Origin: Bradyrhizobium agreste | Lineage (GTDB): Bacteria > Pseudomonadota > Alphaproteobacteria > Rhizobiales > Xanthobacteraceae | Assembly (NCBI RefSeq): GCF_016031625.1 | Contig: NZ_JACCHP010000001.1 | Span: 558,001 to 622,000, forward strand | Direction: 5' to 3' | DNA: 64,000 bases | Shown here: positions 54,204 to 63,333 of the stretch, one piece after another | Layout: each line of letters opens with the position of its first letter | How positions within the stretch are numbered: the stretch's first letter is position 1 | The notes under the pieces: model-generated | The model's input: only the letters and a program-made list of their open reading frames with translations | Told to the model about the DNA's origin: nothing | The model's database searches: none | Position numbers and translations under genes: made by a program

Positions 54204-57200
54204 ATGGCGTTGTCGGACATTGCATCCGGAGCGGACGAAGCATCAGCCGGCTCCACGGCCGAAACGAAGGTATTCGCGCATATCAGCGGCCTTCTCGAAT
54301 TCTACGCCCACAGGATGCCGGCGGCACCCGCACTCCTCGCTCCCGGCCGGCCGGCGCTCAGCTATGGCACACTGGCCGCGTCGATCCGGCAACTGGTTCG
54401 TACCTTGCGTGGACTCGGCATCGGTCCCGCAGACCGCATCGCGGTCGCGCTGCCGCGCGGCGCCGATACTGCGCTGGCGCTGATCGCAGTCGCATCAGGC
54501 TGCACCTGCGTCCCCGTCAGCCCCGATCTGACGGCGGACGAGCTGCAACGCTATTTCAGCGAACTGAAGTTGACGGCGCTCGTGACCCGGGCCGACATGA
54601 ACTCGGCGAGCCGTGACGTCGCCAGGGTGCTCGACATCGCCGTGATCGATTTCGTGGCGGGGCCTGCCCACGATCTCGGCGGCTGCGCGTTCATCGCTCC
54701 GGCGATCGGGCCGGCCAATGCCGGCGGCGCTTCGCGCGGCGACGACGATGCGTTCATCCTGCTGACGTCAGGCACGGCGGCGCGGCCGAAAATGGTGCCG
54801 CTGACCCACCGCAATGTCTGCCTTTCCGCCTACAATGCCGGCCACGTGCTGTCGCTCACGCCGCACGATCGCCTGCTCAACGTCCTGCCGCTGTTTCATG
54901 CCCATGGCTTGATCTCCGGCCTGCTCACGGCGCTGGCCGCGGGCTCCAGCGTGATCTGCACCGACGGTTTCGACGCATCGTCGTTCTTCGGCTGGATGCG
55001 GGAGTTGCAACCGACCTGGTACACGGCGGTGCCGACCATTCATCGCGCATTGCTGACCGCGGCGGAAGCGAACCCGGACCGCGCCCGACCGTCATCGCTA
55101 CGCGTGATCCGGTCGGCTTCGGCCTCGCTCGCGCCAGCGATTCTCGCCGGGCTGGAGACAACGTTCGGCGTTCCCGTGCTCGAGACCTACGGCATGACCG
55201 AGGCGGCCTCGCAGATCGCGGCCAATCCGTTCGAGCTGCGCAAGGTCGGATCGGTCGGCCGCGCCGCCGGCCCGGAGATCGCGATCATGGACGAGACCGG
55301 CCGCGCGCTCGCAAGCGGCGCGCACGGCGAGATCATGCTGCGCGGGCCGAACATGAGCCGCGGCTATTACAATGACGAGGCGGCGACGCGGGCCGCGTTC
55401 CGCAACGGCTGGTTCAGGACCGGCGACCTCGGCTATCTCGATGACGACGGCTATCTCTTCATCGTCGGCCGCATCAAGGATGTCATCAACCGCGGCGGGC
55501 AGAAGATCTCGCCGCTGGAGGTGGAAGACGTCCTGCTCAGCCATCCGGCGGTGCTGGAAGCCGGCGTGTTCGCGGTCCCGCACGAGAAGTTAGGCGAGAA
55601 CGTCGCGGCCGTCGTGGTGCTGCGGCCGAATGCCGAGGCGACCTCGGATCAGTTGCGCCAATTCGCACGAAAGCGGCTTGCGGCCTACAAGGTGCCGAGC
55701 CTGATCCGCAGCGTGGCGGCGCTGCCGAAGGGCGCCAGCGGCAAGGTCAAGCGCAATGCCCTTGCCGAGCTGATTGCAACCGTCGAGGCGAGTAATGAGA
55801 CCCGGCCTCCGCGCAATGCGGTCGAGAGCCAGCTCGCCCAGATCTGGGCCGGCCTGCTGGAGCTGCCGCAGGTCGGCGCCGACCAGGACGTCTTCGCGCT
55901 CGGCGCGGATTCGCTCGCGGTGACACAGATGCGCTCGCGCCTGCGCGACCGCTTCAATGTCCACTTCTCGTTCGAGGACATCTTCGATTGCCCGACGGTC
56001 GCAGCGCTTGCGGCCCGGATCGAGACCGCCGCAAGCTTGCGCGAGACGGCGCTGCCGGCCTGGCGCCGGCTTGCGGGCACGGACGCACCGCTGTCGTTCC
56101 AGCAGCAGCGGATGTACGTGCTCTCGCGGCTGGACCCGACCCGGTACAATTATAATGTCGTCGAAGTCGCCGTCCTCAAGGGCCTGGTCGACGCCGCCGC
56201 GCTTTCTGCGAGCCTCGCTGCGATCTGCACGCGCCATGAGGCGCTGCGCTCGGTGTTCGTCGAGCGCCAGGGCGAGCCGGTGCAGCTCGTGCTGTCATCG
56301 ACGCCGCGGTTGGAGCGCATCAAGCTCAAGCCATGCCCTGCCGCCAGGCGGCCTGCGGCAATCCGGCGCGAGGCGCTCAGGCTTGCGCAACATGAGTTCG
56401 ACCTGGCCCACGAGCCGCCCCTGAAGGCCACACTGCTGTCGTTCGACAGGAGCAACCATGCTCTGGTGATCAACGTCCATCACCTCGCCACCGACGGCTG
56501 GTCGCAGCGGCTGTTCTGGGAGGAGCTCGCCGTCCATTACGCCGCGGCGCGCAAGAAGCATTCGGCCGCACTGCCTGCGCCTGCCTTCCAGTATCGCGAC
56601 TTTGCGCTCTGGCAGCAAAGCTGGGCGCAAACGCCGGCGGCGAAGGAGCAGCTCGACTATTGGAGGGCCCAGCTCGACGGCGTCACCATGCTGCCGCTGC
56701 GAACCGACAGACCGCGGCCCGAGGTCTGGAGCGGGCACGGCGCGCGCCACTATCTCGAATTCTCAAGATCCCTGTCGGCCGAGCTGCGCGCGCTGAGCCA
56801 GAACCAGGGCGTCACGCCGTTCATGACGCTGCTCGCGGCGTTCCAGTGCCTGTTGTTCCGCCACACCTCGCATGAGGACGTCGCCACGGGATCGCTGATC
56901 GCCAACCGCAACCAGATCGAGAGCGAAGGCCTGATCGGGCTGTTCGCCAACACCCTGATCCTGCGCAACGATTTCAGCGGCGATCCGAGCTTCGGCGAAA
57001 TGTTGCGGCGGGTGCGGCAGGTCACGCTGGACGCCTACCGCAACCAGGATCTTCCGATCGAGGAGGTGTTGCGCGCATTGCAGGTCGGGCGCCGCAGCGA
57101 CGGCAATCCGCTGTTCCGGATCATGTTCATCCTCCAGAACGCCTCGATCGAGGCGGCGCGCTTTCCTGGCCTGTCGACGCGGCGGCTGGAAGTCGACCCC

Positions 57201-60200
57201 AAGGTGGCGCGGTTCGACATCACGCTCGAACTGGTCGAGGCCGATGGCCGCTTCAGCGGCTTCTTCGAATACGCCACCGATCTGTTCGATGCCGCAACGA
57301 TCGGAGGCATGGCCGCCCAGTTCAAGACGCTGCTCAAGGCCGTCATTGCCGATCCGGAGCAGCGCGTCTCGCGCCTGCCGCTCCTGACCGAGGCCGAACG
57401 CCGGCAAGCGCTGGCGAAAGGCCGGGGCGTGCCGGCCAATTTCACCGCGCGCGGCAACTTGAGCGACCGCTTCGATCGCCAGGCGAGGAAGACGCCGAAC
57501 GCCGTCGCGGTCTCGGACGGTCGCACCTCCCTGACCTATCGCGAGCTGGCGCACCGCAGTGGGGCGGCCGCGCGCTGGCTGGCCCGCGAGGGCGTCGGCG
57601 CCGAGAGCGTGGTTGCCCTGCTCGCGGAGCGCGGGCCCGACCTGCTCGCCGCGATGATCGCGGTGCAGCGCGTCGGCGCGGCCTTTCTCAATCTCGATCC
57701 CGACCAGCCGACGGCACGGCTCTCCACTATCCTCGGATCGAGCTGTGCCCGCGTGCTGTTGACCGGACGGGCTCAGTCCGCCATGGCCGAGGCCCTGCTC
57801 GAACCGCTGGTCGAGCGCATCCAGGTCGCCGAGCTCGACGACGCGGTCGCGCCAAGGGCCAACAAGCCAGCCCGCGCCGCACGGCGCGCCGCCTCGAGCC
57901 TTGCCTATCTCGTCTATACGTCCGGCTCCTCCGGCGCGCCGAAGGGCGTCATGATCGAGCAGCGCGGCCTGTCGAACCATCTGGCCTCGCTCATCTGCGC
58001 GCTCGGTCTCTCCGCCAAGGACGTGATCGCGCAGACCGCGCCGCAGAGCTTCGTCATCTCGGTCTGGCAATTCCTCGCCGGGCCGATGGTCGGCGCGCGC
58101 GTCCATGTCTGCGGCAACGCGATCGTGCAGGACCCGATTCTGCTGGCGCGCGAAATCGAGCGCGAGGGCATCACGGTGCTCGAGATCGTGCCCTCGCTGC
58201 TGCGCCTCATTCTCGAGCGTATGGACGAGGCGCAGGTCCAGCGCGCCTTCGCGAAGCTGCGGCTGCTGATCTCGACCGGCGAGCCGTTGCCCGTCGACCT
58301 CTGCCGCGACTGGTTTGCCCGCTGCGCGAGGGTGCCGCTGATCAATGCCTATGGCGCCTCGGAATGCTCCGACGACGCCTCCCTGCATCGCCTGACCAAG
58401 GCGCCGGCGACCGCGACGGCCAACGTTCCGGTCGGCGCGCCGCTGCCGAACACGCAGCTTTATGTGCTCGACGCCTACCTCCAGCCGCAACCGGTCGGCG
58501 TGATCGGCGAGCTCTGCATCGGCGGCGCCGGAATCGGCCGCGGCTACATCAACGATCCCGCGCAGAGCCGGCAGCGCTTTCTGCCCGATCCGTTCTCGCG
58601 CCAGGCCGGCAGCCGGCTCTACCGAACCGGCGATCTGGCCCGGCGCCGCGCCGACGGGACGATCGAATGCCTCGGCCGCGCCGACCATCAGGTCAAGATT
58701 CGTGGCTACCGGATCGAGCTCAAGGAGATCGAGAACGCGCTCGCCGAGCATCGAAGCGTGCGCGCCGCCATCGTCGAACCGCACCGCGAGGCGAGCGGCG
58801 ACGTCAGGTTGATCGCCCATGTCGTCGCCAGGCCCGGCAGCCGCAGCAGCGCCAGCGAGCTGCGCGACTTCCTGAAGAGCCGCCTGCCCGGCCACGCCAT
58901 CCCCTCCGCCTTCCTGTTCCTGGATCAGGTGCCGCTCAACGCCCATGGCAAGATCGACCGCTCCGCGCTGCTGGCGTCCATGCCGCCGGAAACGTCCGGC
59001 CCGGATGCGGTCGTCCCGGCACGGCGCTTCACCGAAAAGGTGCTCTCCGACATCTGGATCGACCTGCTGAACGTCGGGCGCATCAGTGTTACCGACAATT
59101 TCTTCGACCTCGGCGGCCATTCGCTGCTGGCCGGCCAGGTGATGGCGCGCATCGGGCGGGCGCTCGGCGTCTCGCTGCCGATCAAGACCATCTTCGAAGC
59201 ACCGACGATCGCGGGGCTGGCGCGGCGGGTCGACCAGGCCTTGGCCACGAAGCCGCACAAGCCTGCCGCAAGCCTGCCACGATCAGCTGCGGGCGGGCTG
59301 CCTGCGCCCTCCATCGGGCAGGACCAGATGCTGCAGATCGAACGGAATCTGCCGGGGTTGCCGCAGTTCAACCTGCCGTTCGCCCTCCGTCTGCAGGGCC
59401 CGCTCGATTCGGCCGCCTTGGCAAAGGCGATCGACGACGTCGTGCGCCGGCACGAATCGCTGCGCACCGCGTTCGCCTGGAAAGGCGAAGAGGCGGAAAG
59501 CCGCATCGCCGCGCCGCGCAGGCTCGGCCGGATCATGACAGTCGAGACGATCGGCGAGGGTCATCCCCACAACAGCAAGCGGCGCAAGGCGCTCGAGCTC
59601 AGGAAGGTCGATCTCCTGATCGAGCAGGAGGCCTATACCCCGATCGACACCACGCGCGCGCCGCTGTTGCGCGCCCGGCTGTTGCGGCTCCACGACGTCG
59701 ACCACGTGCTGCTGCTGACGCTGCATCACGCCATCGTCGACGGCTGGTCCATCGGCGTGCTGTTCGAGGAATTGTCGAGCCGCTATGCGGCGCTGGCCGG
59801 ATATCCGTCCGCGCCGTTACCGAGCCCGCCACCGGCCTTTTCAGACGTCGCACGCTGGCAGCGCTGGTGGTGCGGCACCGACGCGGCGCGCCGGCAGGCT
59901 GCCGACTGGACCAAGAATTTGCGTGGAGCGGGCCCCCTCTTCGACGGCGAAGCGAGCCCGGGCGCCGCCACCGGGCATCATCCGGTCAGTCTCGAGCACG
60001 AGCTGATCGTCCGCCTGACGGCGTTTGCCGGCCAGCACAATTGCACGCTGTTCATGTGCCTGCTCACCGGCCTGAAAGCCATGCTGCTGGCCCGGACGGG
60101 GCGCACCGACATCGCGGTCGCGACCGCCATGGCCAATCGTGCCCAGCCGGACACCGACCGAATCATCGGCCCGTTCGAGAACACGGTGATCGTCCGCACG

Positions 60201-60647
60201 ACGATCACGCCGGATCTGACGTTCGCGCAGGCCTTGAAGCGGGTGCGCCAGAGCGTGCTCGAGGCGCATGCGCGGCAGGAGCTGCCGTTCAACCTCCTGG
60301 CCGATCGACTGGAGCAGGAGGGGATCGACCCGGCCTCGCTGCTCCAGGTCTATTTCACGCTGCAGAATCCGCTGCGCCGGCCGCTCGATCTCCCGGATAT
60401 CGCGACGGAATCGATCGGCAACGTCGCGCGCGAAGGCCAGCCGGTTCTGCCGATCGACCAGACCTGGCTGTCGCTGATGCTCAAGGAGCGCCCGACCGGT
60501 ATTACCGGCTCCTGCAATTACAAGCGCGATTTGCTCGAGGGCCGGGCGATCGGCGAATGGATGGATGATCTCGTCGCGCTGCTGACGGCGGCGATCGCCC
60601 AGCCCGGCGCACCACTCGGCAGGTTGCTCGCGCGCAGGGCCGCCTGA
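54204..60647 (+). CDS. Non-ribosomal peptide synthetase, A-T-C-A-T-C
   Basis: 2147 residues from ATG 54204 (the frame opens earlier, overlapping the divergent regulator). Module 1: an acyl-CoA-ligase-like adenylation domain (LLTSGTAARPKMVPLTH near residue 188; ETYGMTEAASQIAANP; FRTGDLGYLDDDG), a carrier domain (GADSLAVTQM near 568) and a condensation domain (NVHHLATDGWSQ near 757). Module 2: an adenylation domain (YLVYTSGSSGAPKGVMIEQR near 1237; NAYGASECSDDAS; YRTGDLARR), a carrier (DLGGHSLLAGQ near 1636) and a last condensation domain (LHHAIVDGWSIG near 1840). There is no thioesterase or reductase. The first A domain resembles Pcs60/oxalyl-CoA synthetase-type enzymes, suggesting a carboxylic or dicarboxylic acid starter. 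Confidence 0.92.
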   Translation: MALSDIASGADEASAGSTAETKVFAHISGLLEFYAHRMPAAPALLAPGRPALSYGTLAASIRQLVRTLRGLGIGPADRIAVALPRGADTALALIAVASGCTCVPVSPDLTADELQRYFSELKLTALVTRADMNSASRDVARVLDIAVIDFVAGPAHDLGGCAFIAPAIGPANAGGASRGDDDAFILLTSGTAARPKMVPLTHRNVCLSAYNAGHVLSLTPHDRLLNVLPLFHAHGLISGLLTALAAGSSVICTDGFDASSFFGWMRELQPTWYTAVPTIHRALLTAAEANPDRARPSSLRVIRSASASLAPAILAGLETTFGVPVLETYGMTEAASQIAANPFELRKVGSVGRAAGPEIAIMDETGRALASGAHGEIMLRGPNMSRGYYNDEAATRAAFRNGWFRTGDLGYLDDDGYLFIVGRIKDVINRGGQKISPLEVEDVLLSHPAVLEAGVFAVPHEKLGENVAAVVVLRPNAEATSDQLRQFARKRLAAYKVPSLIRSVAALPKGASGKVKRNALAELIATVEASNETRPPRNAVESQLAQIWAGLLELPQVGADQDVFALGADSLAVTQMRSRLRDRFNVHFSFEDIFDCPTVAALAARIETAASLRETALPAWRRLAGTDAPLSFQQQRMYVLSRLDPTRYNYNVVEVAVLKGLVDAAALSASLAAICTRHEALRSVFVERQGEPVQLVLSSTPRLERIKLKPCPAARRPAAIRREALRLAQHEFDLAHEPPLKATLLSFDRSNHALVINVHHLATDGWSQRLFWEELAVHYAAARKKHSAALPAPAFQYRDFALWQQSWAQTPAAKEQLDYWRAQLDGVTMLPLRTDRPRPEVWSGHGARHYLEFSRSLSAELRALSQNQGVTPFMTLLAAFQCLLFRHTSHEDVATGSLIANRNQIESEGLIGLFANTLILRNDFSGDPSFGEMLRRVRQVTLDAYRNQDLPIEEVLRALQVGRRSDGNPLFRIMFILQNASIEAARFPGLSTRRLEVDPKVARFDITLELVEADGRFSGFFEYATDLFDAATIGGMAAQFKTLLKAVIADPEQRVSRLPLLTEAERRQALAKGRGVPANFTARGNLSDRFDRQARKTPNAVAVSDGRTSLTYRELAHRSGAAARWLAREGVGAESVVALLAERGPDLLAAMIAVQRVGAAFLNLDPDQPTARLSTILGSSCARVLLTGRAQSAMAEALLEPLVERIQVAELDDAVAPRANKPARAARRAASSLAYLVYTSGSSGAPKGVMIEQRGLSNHLASLICALGLSAKDVIAQTAPQSFVISVWQFLAGPMVGARVHVCGNAIVQDPILLAREIEREGITVLEIVPSLLRLILERMDEAQVQRAFAKLRLLISTGEPLPVDLCRDWFARCARVPLINAYGASECSDDASLHRLTKAPATATANVPVGAPLPNTQLYVLDAYLQPQPVGVIGELCIGGAGIGRGYINDPAQSRQRFLPDPFSRQAGSRLYRTGDLARRRADGTIECLGRADHQVKIRGYRIELKEIENALAEHRSVRAAIVEPHREASGDVRLIAHVVARPGSRSSASELRDFLKSRLPGHAIPSAFLFLDQVPLNAHGKIDRSALLASMPPETSGPDAVVPARRFTEKVLSDIWIDLLNVGRISVTDNFFDLGGHSLLAGQVMARIGRALGVSLPIKTIFEAPTIAGLARRVDQALATKPHKPAASLPRSAAGGLPAPSIGQDQMLQIERNLPGLPQFNLPFALRLQGPLDSAALAKAIDDVVRRHESLRTAFAWKGEEAESRIAAPRRLGRIMTVETIGEGHPHNSKRRKALELRKVDLLIEQEAYTPIDTTRAPLLRARLLRLHDVDHVLLLTLHHAIVDGWSIGVLFEELSSRYAALAGYPSAPLPSPPPAFSDVARWQRWWCGTDAARRQAADWTKNLRGAGPLFDGEASPGAATGHHPVSLEHELIVRLTAFAGQHNCTLFMCLLTGLKAMLLARTGRTDIAVATAMANRAQPDTDRIIGPFENTVIVRTTITPDLTFAQALKRVRQSVLEAHARQELPFNLLADRLEQEGIDPASLLQVYFTLQNPLRRPLDLPDIATESIGNVAREGQPVLPIDQTWLSLMLKERPTGITGSCNYKRDLLEGRAIGEWMDDLVALLTAAIAQPGAPLGRLLARRAA

Positions 60648-60789
60648 CGCCGCTCATCGCGGGGAAATGCGGGTTCGCGCGCCAAAGCTGTGTATGATCA
60701 AGTTGCATCTTGATTATTTGACATCAGCGCGCAAGATTATTCCCGGCCTTTGATTTGGGATGTTTATTTTCAACCGGGGGAGTGTTGTT

Positions 60790-60972
60790 ATGGGTTTCAC
60801 CAAATTTACCAAGAAGACCTCGCTCAGCGAGGAGGACCGCAAGGCGCTGCAAGACCTCCTCAATTTCGAGAAGCAGAAACTCACGGACGAGCTGAAGGAT
60901 GTCGAAGACAGCCTGAAGGCTCTGCGCGGGTACAAGAAGAAGAAGGCCAAGAAGAAGTCCAAGAAGAAATAA
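60790..60972 (+). CDS. Small protein with amphipathic helix and lysine tail (60 aa)
   Basis: It starts MGFTKFTKKTSLSEEDRK, continues as a charged helix with heptad pattern (LLNFEKQKLTDELKDVEDSL) and ends in a run of about 12 lysines with a few alanine/serine steps. A good ribosome binding site (GGGGGAGT) precedes ATG 60790. It lies between the NRPS and the phosphopantetheinyl transferase in the same direction. It could bind DNA, membranes or polyanions; a role in the NRPS pathway is only suggested by position. Confidence 0.65.
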   Translation: MGFTKFTKKTSLSEEDRKALQDLLNFEKQKLTDELKDVEDSLKALRGYKKKKAKKKSKKK

Positions 60973-61207
60973 GTTCGTCGGCCGGGACGCCGCACGAAGC
61001 TCGGGACTTCAATTTTCGATCTTCAGTTTCGGAATTGGCCGCTTGCTGTCGGCTCGCACAAGCTTGCGCGTGTAAACCGGCCTGCAAATCGACAAGAATT
61101 CGCCCGGGTGGACCGCTAGGAACGGTCCTCCCGGCTGATTCTTGCTCAGTTGTTTCTTCCGTCGGGGACCGGGGATTTGGCCTCGCCCGACGCCATGGGC
61201 CCAATTG
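60973..61207. other. Intergenic between the Lys-rich gene and the PPTase gene
   Basis: No gene or clear terminator. The 235 bases may hold a separate promoter for the phosphopantetheinyl transferase. Confidence 0.4.
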
Positions 61208-61939
61208 ATGGCAGACGACAGAATCGAGCTCTTTGTCGGACTGATCGAGACCATTGACGCGCCGGGCGCGGTCGATGCGTGCCGACGCCTGCTCTCGGTT
61301 GACGAGCTGGCCCGGGCCGACCGCTTCGTGTTCGATCGGCATCGGCGGCAGTACATTTTCGCACATGCCATGTTGCGCCTGGCGCTCTCGCAAGTCGCTT
61401 CCAACGTGGCGCCGACCGACTGGTCGTTTGGCGCGGGCCGCTATGGCCGGCCGTTCGTCGCAGCACCAGCCACCTCGACCGCGCTGCATTTCAGCCTGTC
61501 GCATGCCGACGGCTGCGTCGCCTGCGTGGTGTCGCGGCATGAGGCCGTCGGGGTCGACGTCGAAACCGTGTCGCGGCGCGTCGCGCCGCTGTCCACCGCG
61601 CTTCGCTTCTTTGCGCCGGAGGAGGTCGAAGCCCTGCGCGGACTGCCGGAGCCCGCGGCGATCGAGCGCTTCTTCGACTATTGGACGCTCAAGGAGGCCT
61701 ATCTGAAGGCCAGGGGCTTCGGGCTCAATCTGCCGCTCGACGCCTTCGCCATGCAGGTGTCACGCGAGGCCATCGAGATCAGCTTCAAGCCCGACATCGT
61801 CGACGATCCCGATGGCTGGCGCTTCTCGCTGTGCTCGCCGTCGCCCGCGCATCGCCTCGCGATCGCCGACGGCTCCCGCGCGGACGGCGGCCTTCCCATC
61901 AGCCGCCATGCCTGGCCTCTCCGCGAAGCGGCTGAGTGA
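61208..61939 (+). CDS. 4'-phosphopantetheinyl transferase, Sfp type
   Basis: 243 residues from ATG 61208. The family motifs are RRQYIFAHAMLRLALS, GRYGRPFVAAP, LHFSLSHADGCVAC, VGVDVETVSRRV (Mg-binding Asp/Glu) and FFDYWTLKEAYLKARGFGLNLPLD (W-x-K-E-A). It attaches the phosphopantetheine arm to the carrier domains. Sfp-type enzymes go with NRPS clusters, so the two carrier domains of the preceding NRPS are the likely targets. Confidence 0.92.
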   Translation: MADDRIELFVGLIETIDAPGAVDACRRLLSVDELARADRFVFDRHRRQYIFAHAMLRLALSQVASNVAPTDWSFGAGRYGRPFVAAPATSTALHFSLSHADGCVACVVSRHEAVGVDVETVSRRVAPLSTALRFFAPEEVEALRGLPEPAAIERFFDYWTLKEAYLKARGFGLNLPLDAFAMQVSREAIEISFKPDIVDDPDGWRFSLCSPSPAHRLAIADGSRADGGLPISRHAWPLREAAE

Positions 61940-61999
61940 GGCGCACCGCGTGTCTGCAAGGCGCTTGCGCCGAGCGGGTCGCTTTAAGTCGCGAGCGAC

Positions 62000-62175
62000 G
62001 CGGCTTCTTCTCCCTCTCCCGTTCTTACGGGGACGCGACGAGATTCGCTCGCGCTGAGAGGGTCGGGGTGAGGGGCCTCTCTCCACACGTGAGGTTATCG
62101 AGGGACCTGTACCCCCTCACCCGGAATTTGCTCTCGCAAATTCCGACCTCTCCCCGCAAGCGGGAAGAGGTAAGC
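62000..62175. repeat. Dispersed palindromic repeat, CTCTCCC type
   Basis: It is built from short inverted runs: CTTCTCCCTCTCCCGTTCTT, then GAGAGGGTCGGGGTGAGGGG, then CCCCCTCACCCGGAATTTGC, and CCTCTCCCCGCAAGCGGGAAGAGG. Repeats of this type are present in many copies in Bradyrhizobium and related genomes. They fold into hairpins and may serve as transcription terminators between the convergent genes. Confidence 0.7.
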
Positions 62176-62176
62176 A

Positions 62177-63202
62177 TCACCGCGCCTCTTCGAATCCTGC
62201 CAGCACCGAAGTCAAATTCGCGCCGAGGATGTCCGAGAGATAGCCGCCTTCCTGCACCAACACGGTCGGCAGGCCCAGCTTCGCGATGGCCTGGCCGATG
62301 CGGCGGAAGCCGGGTGTGGTGACGGCCAATCCCTTCAGCGGGTCGTGCTCGGAGGCATCGAGACCGAGCGCGACGACGAGCGCGCCCGGCGCAAACGATT
62401 CGATCGCCTTGCGCGCGAGGTCGAGCGCTTGCATGTAGCCGTCATCGCCGGTGCCGATGGGAAGCGGAATGTTGAGATTGGTGCCGAGGCCGGGTCCCTC
62501 GCCACGCTCATGCGCATAACCCCAGACGTAGGGATAATACGCAACGGGATCGGCGTGGATCGAGATCGTGTAGACGTCGGGCCGGGCATAAAAGATGCCT
62601 TGCGTGCCGTTGCCGTGATGGACATCGACGTCGAGGATCACGACGCGCTCATGCTTCTGCCGCAGATGCGCCGCCGCGATCGCGCTGTTGTTGAGGAAGC
62701 AGAAGCCGCCGGCCATGTCGCGATAGGCGTGATGGCCGGGCGGACGGCAGAGCGCGTAGACCGCGTCCTCGCCGTCCATCACCATCTGCGCTGCGGTGAC
62801 CGCAACGTCGGTGGCGGCGCAGGCCGCAGCCCACGTGCCCGGGCCGATCGGCGCCGCGGTGTCGGCGGTGTGCCAGCCGAGCTTGCCGACGATGTGGGTC
62901 GGATAGGTCGCAGCATGGCGCACGGGATGGATATTGCCGATCATCTCCGGGCCGGAATCGCCGAGCGCCGTCCAGGCGTCCCAGGCTTCGCTCAGGAACG
63001 ACAGATATTCGGGACTGTGAACGCGTGCGCGCGGCCCCTGCCCGAATATCTTGGGCTCGACCAGTTGATGCCTGCCGTCCTTCAATCCCTTGAGCAGGCG
63101 GTCGGCGCGCTCGGGCTGCTCGGTGGTGCGCTTGACGACACCGCGTACCAAAAAGAATTGCGGATCGTGGCTGCGGTGCAGTTCGGTATAAACGGCTTTC
63201 AC
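62177..63202 (-). CDS. Acetylpolyamine amidohydrolase / HDAC-family deacetylase
   Basis: 341 residues. The zinc hydrolase signature of the arginase/HDAC superfamily is complete: ALCRPPGHHAYRDMAGGFCFLNN (two active-site His), VVILDVDVHHGNGTQGIFY (metal Asp and His), SIHADP and VALGLDASEHDPLKG. The length and the loop GTWAAACAATDVA fit bacterial acetylpolyamine amidohydrolases (AphA). It removes acetyl groups from polyamines or from small acetyl-amides. Confidence 0.93.
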   Translation of the reverse strand: MKAVYTELHRSHDPQFFLVRGVVKRTTEQPERADRLLKGLKDGRHQLVEPKIFGQGPRARVHSPEYLSFLSEAWDAWTALGDSGPEMIGNIHPVRHAATYPTHIVGKLGWHTADTAAPIGPGTWAAACAATDVAVTAAQMVMDGEDAVYALCRPPGHHAYRDMAGGFCFLNNSAIAAAHLRQKHERVVILDVDVHHGNGTQGIFYARPDVYTISIHADPVAYYPYVWGYAHERGEGPGLGTNLNIPLPIGTGDDGYMQALDLARKAIESFAPGALVVALGLDASEHDPLKGLAVTTPGFRRIGQAIAKLGLPTVLVQEGGYLSDILGANLTSVLAGFEEAR

Positions 63203-63333
63203 TCAAACACTCCGTGGTCGCATGCTACTGGACGTGCCGCAGAGTCTTGATCGCCACGGCCGCCGGATGCAAGCAAGAACAATGCCGGCCATCGTCGCGC
63301 TGCCCTGCGCCGAAAGCAGAGCGCTTGCGAAGC

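Noticed and set aside
56763..59258. 831-codon open frame on the minus strand
   Set aside because: It is antisense to the NRPS, which has complete domain motifs in the other direction.
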